The notes beneath the pieces were generated by a model that saw only the letters and a program-made list of their open reading frames with translations, searched no databases and had not been told where the DNA came from. Shown one piece after another: positions 36,719-48,869 of a stretch of 64,000 nt of DNA. Both the position numbers and the translations under genes were made by a program. This DNA comes from Allium sativum (taxonomy: Eukaryota; Streptophyta; Magnoliopsida; Asparagales; Amaryllidaceae): assembly GCA_030737875.1 (NCBI GenBank), contig CM060912.1:462896310-462960309 (forward strand), given 5' to 3'. The stretch's first letter is position 1. Each line of letters opens with the position of its first letter.

Positions 36719-36921
36719 ATCTCCCACTTGCATTAGACTCAACCACTCATGTATCATATAGTCATGAAACTAGCGTGATTATCGTACTTCTGTTGCAACA
36801 GAGTTTAAGTCAGTGGGTCTGCAGCATTACAATCTTTCTATAACTTTGCAGATATGTTTATCTCCTATGTAAACAATTTCACATAAGAATTTATATTTCT
36901 TAAATATTTGTTTGGATTGAT

Positions 36922-39655
36922 TTCTAAATGGGTGGGTCAGAAGGCGAAGGAGGTGGAGAACACTGGCTTCAAATTGTGGTACACGGGAGAAGTACGTAAC
37001 AAGAATGGGGTAGGCATATTGGTTGACAAGAACCTTCAGAACAATGTGGTTGACGTCAGAAGACGAGGGGATAGGATCATCCTAGTTAGGCTAGTAGTTG
37101 GCGAGGCAGTTTTGAATGTCATTAGCGCATATGCCCCACAGGTAGGTCTAAGTGAAGAAGCCAAAAGGAAGTTCTGGGAAGACTTGGATGTCATGGTTAG
37201 GAATGTGCATAGTAGCGAGAAACTTTTTATAGGAGGAGACTTCAATGGCCATGTTGGCTCATCTAGCGGGGGTTTTGAGTGAGTGCATGGTGGTTTTGGA
37301 TGTGGCAGTAGGAACCAAGAGGGTGAAGATATTTTGAATTTCGCTCTCTCTTTTGATCTCATGATTGCTAATACCTTCTTTAGAAAGAGGCAATCACATC
37401 TGATCACCTTCAGTAGTGGCCAACAGGCTAGCCAGATTTACTTTGTCCTAACTAGAAGAGATAGTAAACGAGATTGTGTTGATTGCAAGGTCATACCTAG
37501 AGAATGTGTCGTCTCACAACACCAGCTGTTGGTATGCGTGTTTCGTCTTCGGGTGGTGAAGGATAAGAGAGCAAAGATTAGCATGACGAAATGGTGGAAA
37601 TTCAAAGGAGATGCTTCACGGGTGTTTAAAGATAGAGTGATGGGAGAAGGAGCTTGGAATGTGGAAGGAGAAGAAAATGTCATGTGGAATGTGATGGCAA
37701 CTTGCATTCGGAGAGTCGCCACTGAGGTATTTGGGATAACAAGAGGAAGCAAGCGAGAACCCAAGGATTCGTGGTGGTGGAATGACGAGGTGCAAAAGGC
37801 TGTCAAAGAGAAGAAGGAATGCTACAAACGCATGTACCGTCATAGAAGCGAAGAGAACATACACAGGTACAAAGTGGCAAAGAAGACTGCAAAGAGAGCA
37901 GTGAGTGAAGCAAGGGGACGAGCGTACGAAGATTTGTATCAAAGGCTAAGTACAAAGGAGGGCAAAAAAGACGTTTACAGAATAGCTAGGCTACGCGAGA
38001 GGAGGACAAGGGACTTCAAACAGGTTAAATGCATTAAGGATGAGAATGATAGACTTTTGGTGAAGGAAGATGAGATAAAGAATAGGTGGAGAGAATACTT
38101 TGATAAGCTTTTCAACGAAGAAAGTGATAGCTCTTCGATCGAGTTGGAAGACTTAGCCGATAGCAACAATAGACATTTTGTGCGGAGATTTCAAGAAGCT
38201 GAGGTAAAGGGGGCGTTGAAACGTATGAAATCAGGCAAGTCGGTAGGGCCTGATGATATTCCTATTGAGGTGTGGAGATACTTTGGAGATGCAGGGATAA
38301 GATGGCTAACTAAGTTGTTCAACAATATTTTCAAATCAAACAAAATGCCAGATGAGTGGAGGAGAAGCATTTTAGTTCCAATCTTCAAGAATAAAGGAGA
38401 TATTCAAAGTTGCACAAACTATAGAGGAATTAAGCTCATGAGTCATACAATGAAGCTTTGGGAGAGAGTTTGCAAGCAGCGTTTGAGGAGGTTAACAAGT
38501 GTCTCTAGGAATCAATTTGGTTTTATGCTGGGAAGGTCAACCACTGAGGCGATTTTCTTGGTTAGGCAACTTATGGAGAGATACAGGGAGCAGAAGAAAG
38601 ATCTCCACATGGTTTTTATTGACCTGGAGAAAGCTTATGACAGAGTACCGAGGAGGGTTATGTGGTGGGCGCTAGAAAGGAAGAGAGTGCCATCAAAGTA
38701 TATTACCCTTATTAAGGATATGTACGAGGGGGTTGTGACTAGTGTTAGGGCATGCGATGGTGAGACTAGAGACTTTCCAATTAATATAGGGTTACATCAA
38801 GGTTCGGCTTTGAGCCCCTATATTTTTGCATTAGTGATGGATGAAATCACAAAAGATATACAAATGGAGATTCCTTGGTGTATGCTCTTTGCCGATGATG
38901 TTGTGCTGATTGATGAAAGTAGAATAGGGGTTAATCGACAACTGGAGTTGTGGAGGGAGACCTTGGAATCAAAGGGTTTCAGGCTTAGCAGAACTAAAAT
39001 AGAGTATATGAAGTGTGAGTTTAGCAGTGTCAGGTCAGATGACGGAGATGTTACCCTGGTCGGTAGAGTAGTACCCAAGAAGGAATCGTTTCGATACTTA
39101 GGATCTATGTTGCAGTTTGATGGAGAGATTGATAAGGATGTTAGTTTTAGAATTCAAGCAGGATGGGTGAAATGGCGATTAGCATCTGGCATTCTCTGTG
39201 ATCGGAAGATTCCTCAGAAGCTTAAAGGAAAGTTCTATAGGACAGCAATCAGACCTGCAATGTTATATGGTGCAGAATGTTGGCCTACTAAGAGGCAACA
39301 CGTCCAGAAGATAAGTATAGCAGAAATGCGAATGCTGCGTTGAAGCTGTGGGCATACCAGACAAGATCGGATTAAAAATGAGGATATTCGGGAAAAACTT
39401 GGAGTTGCACCTATTGAAGAGAAGTTAGTCCAATACCGCTTGAGATGGTTTGGACATATCCAACGTAGACCATACGATGCACCTGTACGCGCTGGAATTC
39501 TAGGTCGCGCCGAAGGCCCAAAGAGAGGTAGAGGTCGACCTAAAATGACATGGGAGGAGATAATAAAGAGAGATTTAAGTAACTGGAGTTTATCGGAAGA
39601 GCTGGTAGTTGATAGGAATGCATGGAAATTGGCAATCCATGTACCAGAACCATAG
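36922..39655 (+). pseudogene. LINE endonuclease-reverse transcriptase ORF with two in-frame TGA codons
   Basis: One reading frame runs through the whole element, broken only by TGA at 37280-37282 and 39341-39343. The N-terminal part lacks roughly the first 70 residues of the apurinic-like endonuclease but keeps 'VGILVDKNLQ', 'VISAYAPQ' and 'FIGGDFNGHVG'. The RT has '[17 protein letters not shown]', '[15 protein letters not shown]', '[18 protein letters not shown]' and the catalytic '[10 protein letters not shown]'. The C-terminal part has 'RQDRIKNEDIR', 'LRWFGHIQRR' and the basic 'KRGRGRPKMTWEE'. The first stop probably replaces Arg CGA (C to T in a CpG), the second Trp TGG. RT catalytic residues are intact. 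RTE ORFs are about 1000 residues; this has about 910 codons. Confidence 0.93.
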
Positions 39656-39946
39656 TGTTTCTCTCTCTCTCTCTCTTTTTTCTTGACTTTATTTCACGTT
39701 TACTGAACCTTTTTTACTTTTTATTTACTATTTTAGATCTTATTTCACTTTTACTGAACATTTTTACTTCTTCTTCTTATTATTTAAAAAAAAACCTTTA
39801 TCGAACGACTTTTTATTTGATTGGTTATTTTAAACCCTTTATATATATATATATTATCATCATTATTTATTTTATTTTATTTTAATTTTGGGTTCCATAT
39901 CTAGCCAACCCCAACTTGTTTGGGATATATGGCTTTGTTGTTGTTG
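39656..39946 (+). other. LINE 3' UTR and tail
   Basis: T/C-rich sequence with a CT microsatellite (about 39661-39680) and a TA microsatellite (about 39840-39855), ending in the conserved RTE 3' signature and TTG repeats that the RT recognises for priming. Confidence 0.8.
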
Positions 39947-39963
39947 TATTTGTTTGGATTGAT

Positions 39964-41800
39964 AATGAGATCAAGGTTTTAGGCCTGAGAAATATCCCTA
40001 TTGTTATCATAATGTAAATCATCGGATCAACAATGAATTATGTTTAATTATGAACTTCTTAACCCAAACATTTTCTTTCACGGAATCAATGTATATTTCT
40101 TGTTTTAAAACTAACATTATTCATAATAATTAATGTGTTGTCAATAAATAACATTAGAATTATTGTATCAAACACACTCAATTTTTTGTCTATACAAGAT
40201 TCAATGGTATTTTGTGGTTTTCGAGACATTTCAAATTCTATTTCATTCCTATCGGTATCTTAAAGATTGGCTCTCTTTTAAGGATACCAATTCAAGCAAT
40301 AACATTTTGTTCTCAAAGGACTTATAGAAATAATATCATTTTGCTTCTTTTGGATATTCCACAAAATAACTATCGGATTTGGATCCGATCTTATCAGAGG
40401 CAAGACGTTAAACAAAAGCTTCACATCCCAAACCTTTATAATAGACACACTAGAACATTTCCTAGTTCATGTCTTATATGGCATCTTTAGAATTGTTTTA
40501 GTAGGATTACAATTGCTTAAAGGGGATAATCCCAAAATTTCTTGGAAGATCTGTATGACTCATCGTTGATCGTACCGTACTTATAAGGTGCGACTTCTCC
40601 TTTCAGACACACTATTACAATATGGTGTTCTAGGTGGAGTGTGTAGTTAAAAAATTTCACACTCATTTTGAAGTCGTTAAATTATTGGCCTAAATATTCT
40701 CTCGACCTATTCGAAGAGTATTTATTTTCTATCAAAATGGTTTTGAACTGCATTTTTGAATTCTTTGATTTTTTTTAAAGGATTCTGATTTGTGTCCCAT
40801 AAGATACACATATCTATATCTAATGACATCATTAGTAAATAAAATGAAGTAATAAAACCTACCTCTAGCTTATGTATTCATTGCTCCATATACATCATTA
40901 TGTATGAGACCCAATACTTATTAGGCCATTCATTGTGTCAAATGAAAGGTGATTCAATTATTTTGCCTAATAAACAAGATCTGCATTATTCATATGATTC
41001 GAAATCAAATGTTTTCAAAATTTCATCATTATGGAGTTATTATATGCTTTTCTTGTTTATTTAGGCTAACTAATAATGCTAAAGGTATTTCATTTAAAAA
41101 AATGTATACAATTGTTCTTTTATTATAAATGAAATTCAAACTTGTCTAAACAAGATTCATAATAACTTTTATTTTAAATGGAATTTCATAATAATAATAT
41201 TTTAATTATTCAATTAATCCAGTACATAGAACAAGAAGCAACTTCCTATGGATAATTCAGCAACATTTGCATCATTTCCAATCGTAAGTCCACTTGTCCT
41301 TTTATCAGATTTCTCCTTGTTTTGTACTTCTGTAAATATACATCTATGTGATTCATATTCAGTATCTAATACTAGAGATGTATAAGTAGATTGTTATAAC
41401 ATTCATATCTTATTCGATTTGAAGTCATACTTTAACTTTCATTTTAGGTCTTCTGTATTTGTAAAATAATTACGTTTTAATATGGTTGAGGAGAATCCTC
41501 AAATTTCAACGTTAGTCAAAAAATTTGATTTAATTCAATTTACCTTCTCAAGGATTAATTTTAGTAATAAATTATCGGAGTTGTTTTCATTTAATATTAT
41601 AGTAGATAATAAATAATAAAACAGAGGTAGAAATTTTGCAATATTTGGTATAAATTTTAACAATCAAAATTTCATAAAATATTGCAAAATAATATAACCA
41701 AAATAAAAGGATGCGCAGTGCTTTGGTATTACCTACATCCAAGAGATTGGCATTGATGGGTGTATTATTGGCAGACATCACCACGACTTAATATAACAAA
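39964..41800 (-). pseudogene. Ty1/Copia pol remnant: protease-proximal region and integrase (degenerate)
   Basis: Minus strand, many stops and shifts. Recognisable in order: 'KGQVDLRLEMMQ' (about 41310, the region before the GAG-pre-integrase domain), 'FESYE' and 'CLLGK' then 'HNEWPNKYW' (about 41000, zinc-binding domain), the integrase core with 'KEFKNAVQNHFD' (about 40750), 'SVSERR' (about 40600), and the C-terminal part 'CEAFV-RLASDKIGSKSD' and 'EYPKEAK' (about 40400). These are Ty1/Copia integrase motifs. The RT and RNase H expected between here and the LTR at 36718 are missing, so an internal deletion preceded or accompanied decay. Confidence 0.75.
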
Positions 41801-43171
41801 ATTTGCTTTAAGGGGATTTTATAATTCATAGTGGGAAACAATATTACTGACATTCACACATATCAATATATATACATTTAATATTGATAATTTTAATTGG
41901 ATTTAAATTCAATGGTATATAGAAATCATACCTATATATTCTTTTGAACATTTCAAAATTATGATGACTAAAATTACTTCATAGCTCATATGCCGCAATC
42001 TAAATCTGACTTCCATTTATCATATAAACCCAATCCAATACCATATCAGAATTTTATATATGTTCAAGCCCAAATTAATTTAAGGTCCAATTATAAATAC
42101 TGAGCCCATTTCATTATATTATTTTCCAAACAATTATACTACAACTAGATAACATAGCAGCAACATATTTGCAAAATTAAGAGGCTACGACTTAGTAAAA
42201 CTAGAACATATATAATGAAAGCACATTATATCATCAGTATATATCAAGCTTATGTATAAATCACCTGGAATTCGTAAACATGGGCATATATGTTTATCTG
42301 TAACTTTAAACTCAATACAAATTCAAAACAGAAATTGTGTGTATGTATATATACACATACAGTGTGCAAGCTTTACTTATACAAGCAGCGAGAAGGAGCA
42401 TTTCACATTAATACAATATACACAAAACGACTTCTATGCAAACATGTAGGGCTAGATCTTATCACAGATAAATACATATACATCAAAATGTATACATTAG
42501 AAATATTTATGTATACACACAGGTCAGACCAGACATATGTAGATTTATAATATTTCTCGTGCTTCTATTCTTGATTCTGCATTTCCATAAGATTATACCA
42601 TCTTTATTGCTTTAGAAGTTACAAGACGGTTTGCACCAAAAATGTACATCAGTACGTACACTCTCGTTCAATCGTATTAATTTAAGCATTGGCACTAGGA
42701 TTGTTCCAGTCACACTGGCATGTTTATTAAACGACTATATCTTGAAAAATAAGCATTTTGCATTATTATTCATCCATGTCGCACACAAATTTATAATCAT
42801 GCATGCATCAATACATACAGAATCAGAAGTCAAATTGAAATCGAATATTTCATATTTACCAGGCAATATATATGTATATAAATATATAAACATGTGTCAA
42901 TGAATAAGCATTAAATCCTATTGAATTTTCATAGGCATGCAACTTTAAGGAAAATTTAAACAACATGGTTATATTATGAATCAACAAATTGATTCACACA
43001 TAGGTTCAATGTATTTTGTCATACACAAATTGATTTACATGTATACAGGTTCAGTGTATTTTGCTACTACATACATTTCTAGTCTATAGATACAAACTAG
43101 TACACACACACACATATATATATATATATATCCATAAATCTCAGATGTGCATAATATGTCATATAAACAGA
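41801..43171. other. Gene-free AT-rich interval
   Basis: No gene recognised on either strand. Contains a compound (CA)n(TA)n microsatellite at about 43103-43131 and several near-repeats of 'acaaattgattcacat' type near 42980-43040. The Copia 5' LTR expected here was not found, so the Copia element seems to have lost its 5' end. Confidence 0.5.
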
Positions 43172-43176
43172 TTAAG

Positions 43177-44008
43177 TGTTAACGTCAAAAGTTGGTCTAG
43201 TGACAATCAACCCCCAATCGTGCGTTGAGCACACACGAATAACAAACATAGAACACGGGAAAAAGTAAGTGAACAATGGAGACAATATTTTGTAGTGGTT
43301 CGGCTTATATCGATGCCTACGTCTATTTATAATCTTTATTTATACTGTTGGTTACATGTTACAATAGTTTTTCAGTGGAAGAAAGTAGAGATTACAAGAT
43401 TCTTGTATTATTTAAAGCGCACGGTTGGATATTTCCAATATAACGAGCGTAGGTTGTTAGTGGAGAATTTAGCATGCCTTTCCATTTTCAGTAATGGTGT
43501 ATTTATAGGTGAAGAAGGTGGGTTGAGTTGTGTGCCACGTGGCTTGACTCTTTTTCGGAGCTTGGACACGTGGAGCTTGTCCCACTAAAGTGGTTACGGT
43601 GGGGGCCAGGTCTACTATTGATGAATAGTTCTCCTCGGAAATCGATGTTGACATGGAGCTTGATATTTGGAGTATTAAAAGGAGAGCTTGTCAAAAGCTT
43701 ATCTGAATCGGCAACCTTGGGAGTAGATCTTCGTCCGGTAGCGCATAACTCTCAAGATACTTTTGGCGAGATCCAAGACTTTAGGCTTGACGTGGTATTA
43801 TGGGATCGGCTTGATCTACTGATAGATAGTTTGGTTGGTTGAACTGGTGATGGCTCGACTGACTAGTTTAATGCTGTTATGACTTGGGGTCAGCTTATGG
43901 TCGGTCGACTCATTATAACAAACATCTCATAAATCCTGGTATGGGCCGATATCTGGCTATGGCTCCTACTATTGGTTGGTACAACTTTTGTCAAAAAGTG
44001 GGTCAATA
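43177..44008 (-). repeat. 3' LTR of gag-only element
   Basis: 832 bp, collinear with 57588-58423. Contains a minus-strand TATA 'CTATAAATAC' near 43498-43508. Forward open frames such as 43528-43842 recur in the other LTR and are not genes. Confidence 0.9.
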
Positions 44009-44012
44009 CCAT

Positions 44013-44026
44013 CCCCCCCCCCCCCC
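44013..44026 (-). other. C14 homopolymer, probable polypurine tract
   Basis: Fourteen consecutive C on plus (G14 on minus), four bases inside the 3' LTR of the minus-strand gag-only element. A G-homopolymer this long is unusual for a polypurine primer and may be an expanded version. Confidence 0.6.
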
Positions 44027-44304
44027 AGAATACATCTTCTATGGGAAAGGAGATGTGTTCTTGTAACACCTCATAATTTTAAAGGACATTATATCAATAA
44101 ACTAAAGAATACTTAATTAAATATTGGAAATTAAGTAAAATGGACTGTACCATTGTGTTCGTCTCAGAATTCTGCTTAAGATAGACTCTGCGTTTGCGTA
44201 AAACGGACATCATATGAAGAAAATATTAAGGTTTGAAGTTTGTATATGTATAAGAGGAATATATATACACAACACCAGTCCATAATTTAAAATAAATCAA
44301 AATA

Positions 44305-44414
44305 GGGTCGACCCACACAAGGGGGTGTTGACCCACCGGGGTTCCAGCCAGGTTCACTTTCTGAACCTGTATTTGTTTCTTGACCTGATTCATTGGCTTG
44401 AGGCTATATATAGG
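44305..44414 (+). promoter_or_regulatory. Chromovirus LTR core promoter: GGGTCGACCC and TATA box
   Basis: GGGTCGACCC (44305-44314) and a degenerate 'tgttgaccc' lie about 75-100 bp upstream of 'ctatatatagg' (44404-44414). In the 3' LTR the same region (51777-51817) has four copies of the motif before the TATA at 51888-51898, so the cluster changes in copy number. Confidence 0.6.
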
Positions 44415-45462
44415 ACCTCGTTTCTATTGTTTTATTCATCAAAAAATAATGGAGATAACAAGATGCTTCCCCAACTTGGATTGAATCAGCATATTTTCTC
44501 CAACAATAGCATATATGCATACAAGAATTTCTTCTACAGCTTCAGCCTATTGTTATCTTTTCTTTAGATCCAGTATATGTGAGTTTATGTTGCTTTTATA
44601 TATAAACATTTAATAAGTAATTTGACATGTTTATAAGTTTGGATCTAAACACATGTCTGTTAATAACCTGAATAATAACTAAGCAAATCTACCATTACTT
44701 GTACACCTTATATATTGTTCAGTCCTTACATACCAATCTCTATTATGCCCATTTCTAGTATCATATGCCTATTCTGTTATTATGCCTATTTCTGTTCTCT
44801 TCTCTCCCTCCTTCCCTTTTTATTTTTATAGTCATGCTGCCTTCGAGCCTAGGTCTATTGCTGAAATATGCGAACAAACGAAATTGGGAGCGGTTGGGAA
44901 TGATATATTTGGGCATAACTTGTATAATAAAACATGATTGGGATTTGGAGCATAACCTATACCGTGATCTAAGACTTTAATTTGGGGAATATCTTATATG
45001 ATGGTTTATAACTTAAGGGTAGAGGCATGAAAAACCTATGTTGAATATGAATAATAGTTTAAGAATGAATATACCTAAATTTACAGTGAATAGAAACTGA
45101 AACCGCATTTAGACACGAGGTTAGATTACACTTGTGGTAGAAGTCTGCCTGAAACCGCTCGACACATCCAACATCCACGAGTGGTTAATTTAATATGAGG
45201 GGTCTAGTGCGTAAATGTACACGTAATGGTGCTAAGACACGTGGTTAAGTACAACTTGTTATAGAAGTCTGCTCGAAACTACCATGCATATCCAACATCC
45301 ACAAGTGTTCAACATAATGTGAGAGGTCAGATGCATTAACGTACATGAATGAGGGATGATAATAACCAGTTAACATGTAATACTTAACCTGTTTAGCCCA
45401 TGGAGGTTATATAAACTGTTAAACTGTAACTTGGAAAAATAAGAACATGTGAACTAGGGTGA

Positions 45463-45582
45463 GAGATTGTAGACTACTTTCGTTAATTACAACCCGGGGA
45501 TAAAAGATTATAGATTACTTTCGTTAATTACAATCTATGAGTAAAAGATTGTATATTACTTTCGTCAATTACAATCTAAAGG
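45463..45582. repeat. Three-copy hairpin array in chromovirus 5' LTR
   Basis: Three units, period about 42 bp, each of the form 'agattgta' - 'gattactttcgttaa' - 'ttacaatct', so the ends of each unit are complementary (stem up to 8 bp, one copy eroded to 'acaaccc'). The copy in the 3' LTR is at about 52961-53078. Confidence 0.75.
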
Positions 45583-46830
45583 TAAAGGGTTAAGTAAACT
45601 TGCTTGAATTTGTGGGGGGTTATACAAACCCGACAAAGTTAACCTGTTTTATATGTTGGAGTTATGCGGGCTTGTTAATATGTTAGGCATAACCTGTTCA
45701 AACCCTAGTAGTGGGGATGCAAGCCTAGGGGGTGGCTTGTATCATCTGTTGTGTGGGACCCGTATCAATCAGTAACCCATACTGGTATCCAAAGGGGGAC
45801 CCCGATATGGGTAGGGGTCAGGGCACGCTTACTGAGCTAATTATAAGTGGTTCATATGGGTGGAGGTGTTTGATGGCGCGTTCCACGGAGTCATGTGCAT
45901 GCATGGATCCACTTGCTCGGGAAAATAAGATGTTATAGCACCAATAGATATGGCTATGTCTATCTAGGTGTTGCTACTTTAGAAAGTAATACATCCTACC
46001 GTGGGGCCGACACATGGTATTTACGTGATAGGGAGCCGATCGATTGGGGTAGTAACTAGGGTACATCTAGTCCTGCCTATTTAGGATCCCGTTATTATCG
46101 TTAGGGGTAACACCCGTTATTTCTGTTGGGCTGCCTATTATTATCATTTGGGGGTAAAACCCGTCACTGGAATAACACCTAAGTCTACCATTATGTTGCC
46201 GTTGGGATCATTTTATTTCTATTATACTAGTATTTGTGCTGAGAAAAGTATTTGGGAAGCATAATCTATTTTTCTATGTTCATTTTTCTTATCTTGCTCA
46301 GTCTGTTACACCTGTCTTATGATAACTGTTATTTCTCTCATCTAGTTTATATGCCTGTCATGATGCTTTTACTTATTTATATGCTAAAAGTAAATGGACT
46401 GCCAGATTTTATGTCTGACCCGTTTTGTTTTCTTTTCTCTCTCTTCCATCCCCCTAGTTTCTCAAGGTGGGAATACTCGGGCTTAATTAGGATTCTCTCT
46501 TCTGTTTCTGCTTGGAGCTGCTTAGATGTACCACTTTGATTACCTATCTACCTTGCTATGGCTATTTTAGGGAGTATGATTTTATATTATTATACTTTGA
46601 TGATTTTAGTACAAGGCAGATATTTTAATTTGATGTAACGGTTTTTTGTACTTTGGACTTATGTTGTAATTGAATTTTGGACCATGATGTTTTCTGATTG
46701 GACAATAAAGTTTTAAATTCCGCTATTATTTTTTATTTGTGTTGTTTCTGTTTCTGTTTACCTTTAACGCTTCACATAACTTAATGCATTTTGTTAAAGA
46801 GTGACATTAACGGACGTGGGGTGTCACGTT

Positions 46831-46842
46831 TGGTATCAGAGC
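46831..46842 (+). other. Primer-binding site of nested chromovirus
   Basis: TGGTATCAGAGC, complementary to initiator tRNA-Met, two bases inside the 5' LTR. Confidence 0.92.
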
Positions 46843-46989
46843 TGAAGGTTACAAGATCGGATAAAAGGTTTTGAAAATTGTTTTCAAAAGGTTTCAAAAA
46901 GAAAGTATTTTCAAAGGAAATCCTGATTTTGAAAAACATATTCCCTAAAGCCATGTTCAACATTATCTTGATATCTTGTTGAAACTTTG

Positions 46990-47480
46990 TTTCTTCTCTT
47001 TTCTAAATATCTGGGGCTCCAAACTTCCCGAAGGGTGTCCCCATTGCGGCATGGTTCCGTAGGCATGTTGAAACTATGGCACATGTCGAAGGGCAAGGAA
47101 TTTCCCAACCTCCATCTGTAGCCGCAATAGTTCCACCTACAGCTAATTTTCTCTCAAACTTCGCAAGGATATCTGTGCGACGGAGGCAACTTTCAAGAGA
47201 CTTGTTAACATGTTACATAAGGATGGTAAAGAGGAGAATAAGGGAGTTAAGGCTGAGGACCACAACCCAAGGATGAGAAAAATAGTGGCCTAAGAAGAGA
47301 ACATATATGAAATAAGGAAAGCCTAATAACGTTCAAATAAAGGCAAGAAGAAATGTCATGGTTGGGGAAACGTGGGTCATTTGGTCAAAGATTGCCAAAA
47401 AAGGAAGAACACTTTTTTCAACTGTGGCAAAGTTGGACACTATACTAGAAAATACCCAAAGAAGTAGCGAGAGGGGAAAA
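46990..47480 (+). pseudogene. Gag remnant with two zinc knuckles (capsid region largely missing)
   Basis: Only about 500 bp separate the PBS from the end of gag, where 1 kb or more is expected, and no capsid motif is visible. At the C-terminal side are two degenerate CCHC knuckles: 'CHGWGNVGHLVKDC' (second Cys is Trp) and 'NCGKVGHYTRKYP' (last Cys is Tyr). Stops and frameshifts occur. The shortfall suggests an internal deletion of the capsid coding region. Confidence 0.7.
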
Positions 47481-47519
47481 AGACAGGACCATCTGGAGAG
47501 CCGGTGCATGCTTTTAAGG

Positions 47520-47978
47520 GCAGTGGACCAGACGAAGGTAGGAAAGTTTCTGTTGAAGATTTGATTTCTCTTTCCGATCATCTTGTAGGACTCTTTTTTA
47601 TTCTGGCACTTCACATTCTTTTATATCTGATTTTATGGTTGAGTCTCTACACCTTAGTACTAGTATGGTTTTGGGTCCCGTTGTTGTCTCAAATCCCGTT
47701 GGGGGCACGGCTCATCTGTCTATGAATTGTCGGGTTTGAGAATATCTGTGTTGGGCGTCGAATTTGAGTACGACGCATACGTGCTTGGTTTCACGGGCTA
47801 TGGTTTGATTCTAGGGATGGATTCACTAGCTATGTATGGTGCCATTCTAGACAGTGAGATGAGGGTCGTTAGGCTATTGACTTGCCATGGAAGGAATCTT
47901 GATATTTCTTATGACCCGAAGGGGTTTGTCATGCTTAGTTTCCTAGAATCGCTTGATGCTTCCGTTTATGATTTATGA
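47520..47978 (+). pseudogene. Protease of nested chromovirus (catalytic Asp lost)
   Basis: The active-site region near 47590 reads 'YSGTSHSFISDFM', where the catalytic D-S/T-G is Y-S-G. It continues with 'SNPVGGTAHLSMNC', a frameshift, and 'YGLILGMDSLAMYGAIL' (47800-47860), the conserved protease tail. Loss of the catalytic aspartate and the shift make it inactive. Confidence 0.8.
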
Positions 47979-47999
47979 TCTGTACTAGCAGTCTGTGAG

Positions 48000-48865
48000 T
48001 ATTCAGATGTTTTTAGGTGGTTAAGTCTTACCACCGAGGCGCGAGATCGATTTCTAGGTATACTTGGTGGACAATGCAAAGCCAGTTGCATTGCATGTGC
48101 GCCACATGGCTCCGAGAGAAAGGAGGGAGCCCAGCAAGCAAGTAGGGGAGCTACTTAAGAAGGAGTTTATTAGGCGAAGCATATCTGAATGGGGTGCTCT
48201 GATCGTCTTTGCAACTAAGGCAGATGGCTCACTTCGCTTATGTGTGGATTATAAGGAGCTGAATAAGCTCACTAAGAAGAATAGGCACCCACTTCTGAGG
48301 GCAGATGATTTGTTTGACCAGCTTGTTGGTTCATCTGTTTCTCCCAATTAGACTTGGCCACGGGGTTTCATCAGTTGAGAGTGGCTGAGGACAATATAGA
48401 CACGACCTCTTTTAGAACTCCAGATGGTTTCTTCGAGTGGCTCATCATGCCTTTTGGGTTGACGAACGCACCCACCTATTTTGTGGATCTGATGAGTAGG
48501 ATGTTTCGGGAGTTTCTAAATAAGTTCGTTGCGATCTTTTTTGATGGCATCTTGTTTTTCTCGAAGAATGAAGAAGAACATGCCATGCATTTAGGAGAGG
48601 TCTTAAGGACTCCCAGAACACATCAACTTAAGGCGAAATTCTCCAATGTCATTTTTGGATAAAGGAAGTGAGATTTCTAAGGCATGTGGTCTCTAAGGAT
48701 GGGATAGTAGTGGATCCCGTAAAAGTAGTTGCAGTTTAAGATTGGAAAGCTCCAAAGAATGCAATGGAGGTGAGAAGTTTTCTCGGTTTTGCGGGCTATT
48801 ATAGGAAGTTCATTAAGGACTTCAAAAAGATATCAGCCCCACTCACCAGACTAATGAAAAAGAAT
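48000..48865 (+). pseudogene. Reverse transcriptase of nested chromovirus (YxDD box altered)
   Basis: Blocks in order: '[14 protein letters not shown]' (about 48165), '[18 protein letters not shown]' (48230), '[11 protein letters not shown]', 'FRTPDGFFEWLIMPFGLTNAP' (about 48415-48475), then the catalytic box 'VAIFFDGILFFSK' near 48535, where the usual second aspartate is glycine. The connection '[20 protein letters not shown]' follows at 48775-48830. At least two stops. RT would copy the element RNA into DNA; this copy cannot. Confidence 0.88.
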
Positions 48866-48869
48866 TTGA

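Larger units (their letters stand above)
36922..39946 (+). mobile_element. RTE-clade LINE, 5'-truncated, with 17-bp target duplication
   Basis: Flanked by the 17-bp perfect duplication TATTTGTTTGGATTGAT (36905-36921 and 39947-39963). The 3' end 'ccaacttgtttgggatatat', then 'ggctttgttgttgttg', is the typical TTG-repeat tail of plant RTE LINEs rather than poly(A). The 5' end starts inside the endonuclease, the usual outcome of incomplete target-primed reverse transcription. It sits inside the Copia element between its 3' LTR and integrase, so it is among the youngest insertions here. Confidence 0.95.
44062..46828 (+). repeat. 5' LTR of nested chromovirus (2767 bp)
   Basis: Landmarks in order: 'cattgtgttcgtctcaga' near 44152, GGGTCGACCC at 44305-44314, TATA 'ctatatatagg' at 44404-44414, paired 'ccgctcgacacatccaac'-type blocks near 45155 and 45280, a three-copy hairpin array at 45463-45582, and the terminal 'ggggtgtcac'. 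The order matches the LARD LTR read on minus. Confidence 0.93.

Noticed and set aside
37036..38388. Minus-strand open frames over the LINE
   Set aside because: They are shadows of the well-supported RT frame on plus.
41801..43171. Copia 5' LTR expected right of the integrase remnant
   Set aside because: No match to 35280-36718 was found here by eye.
43528..43842. 104-codon plus open frame, also at 57944-58258
   Set aside because: Both copies lie in LTRs antisense to the element; no domain seen. Kept as LTR sequence, although conservation in both copies was noted.
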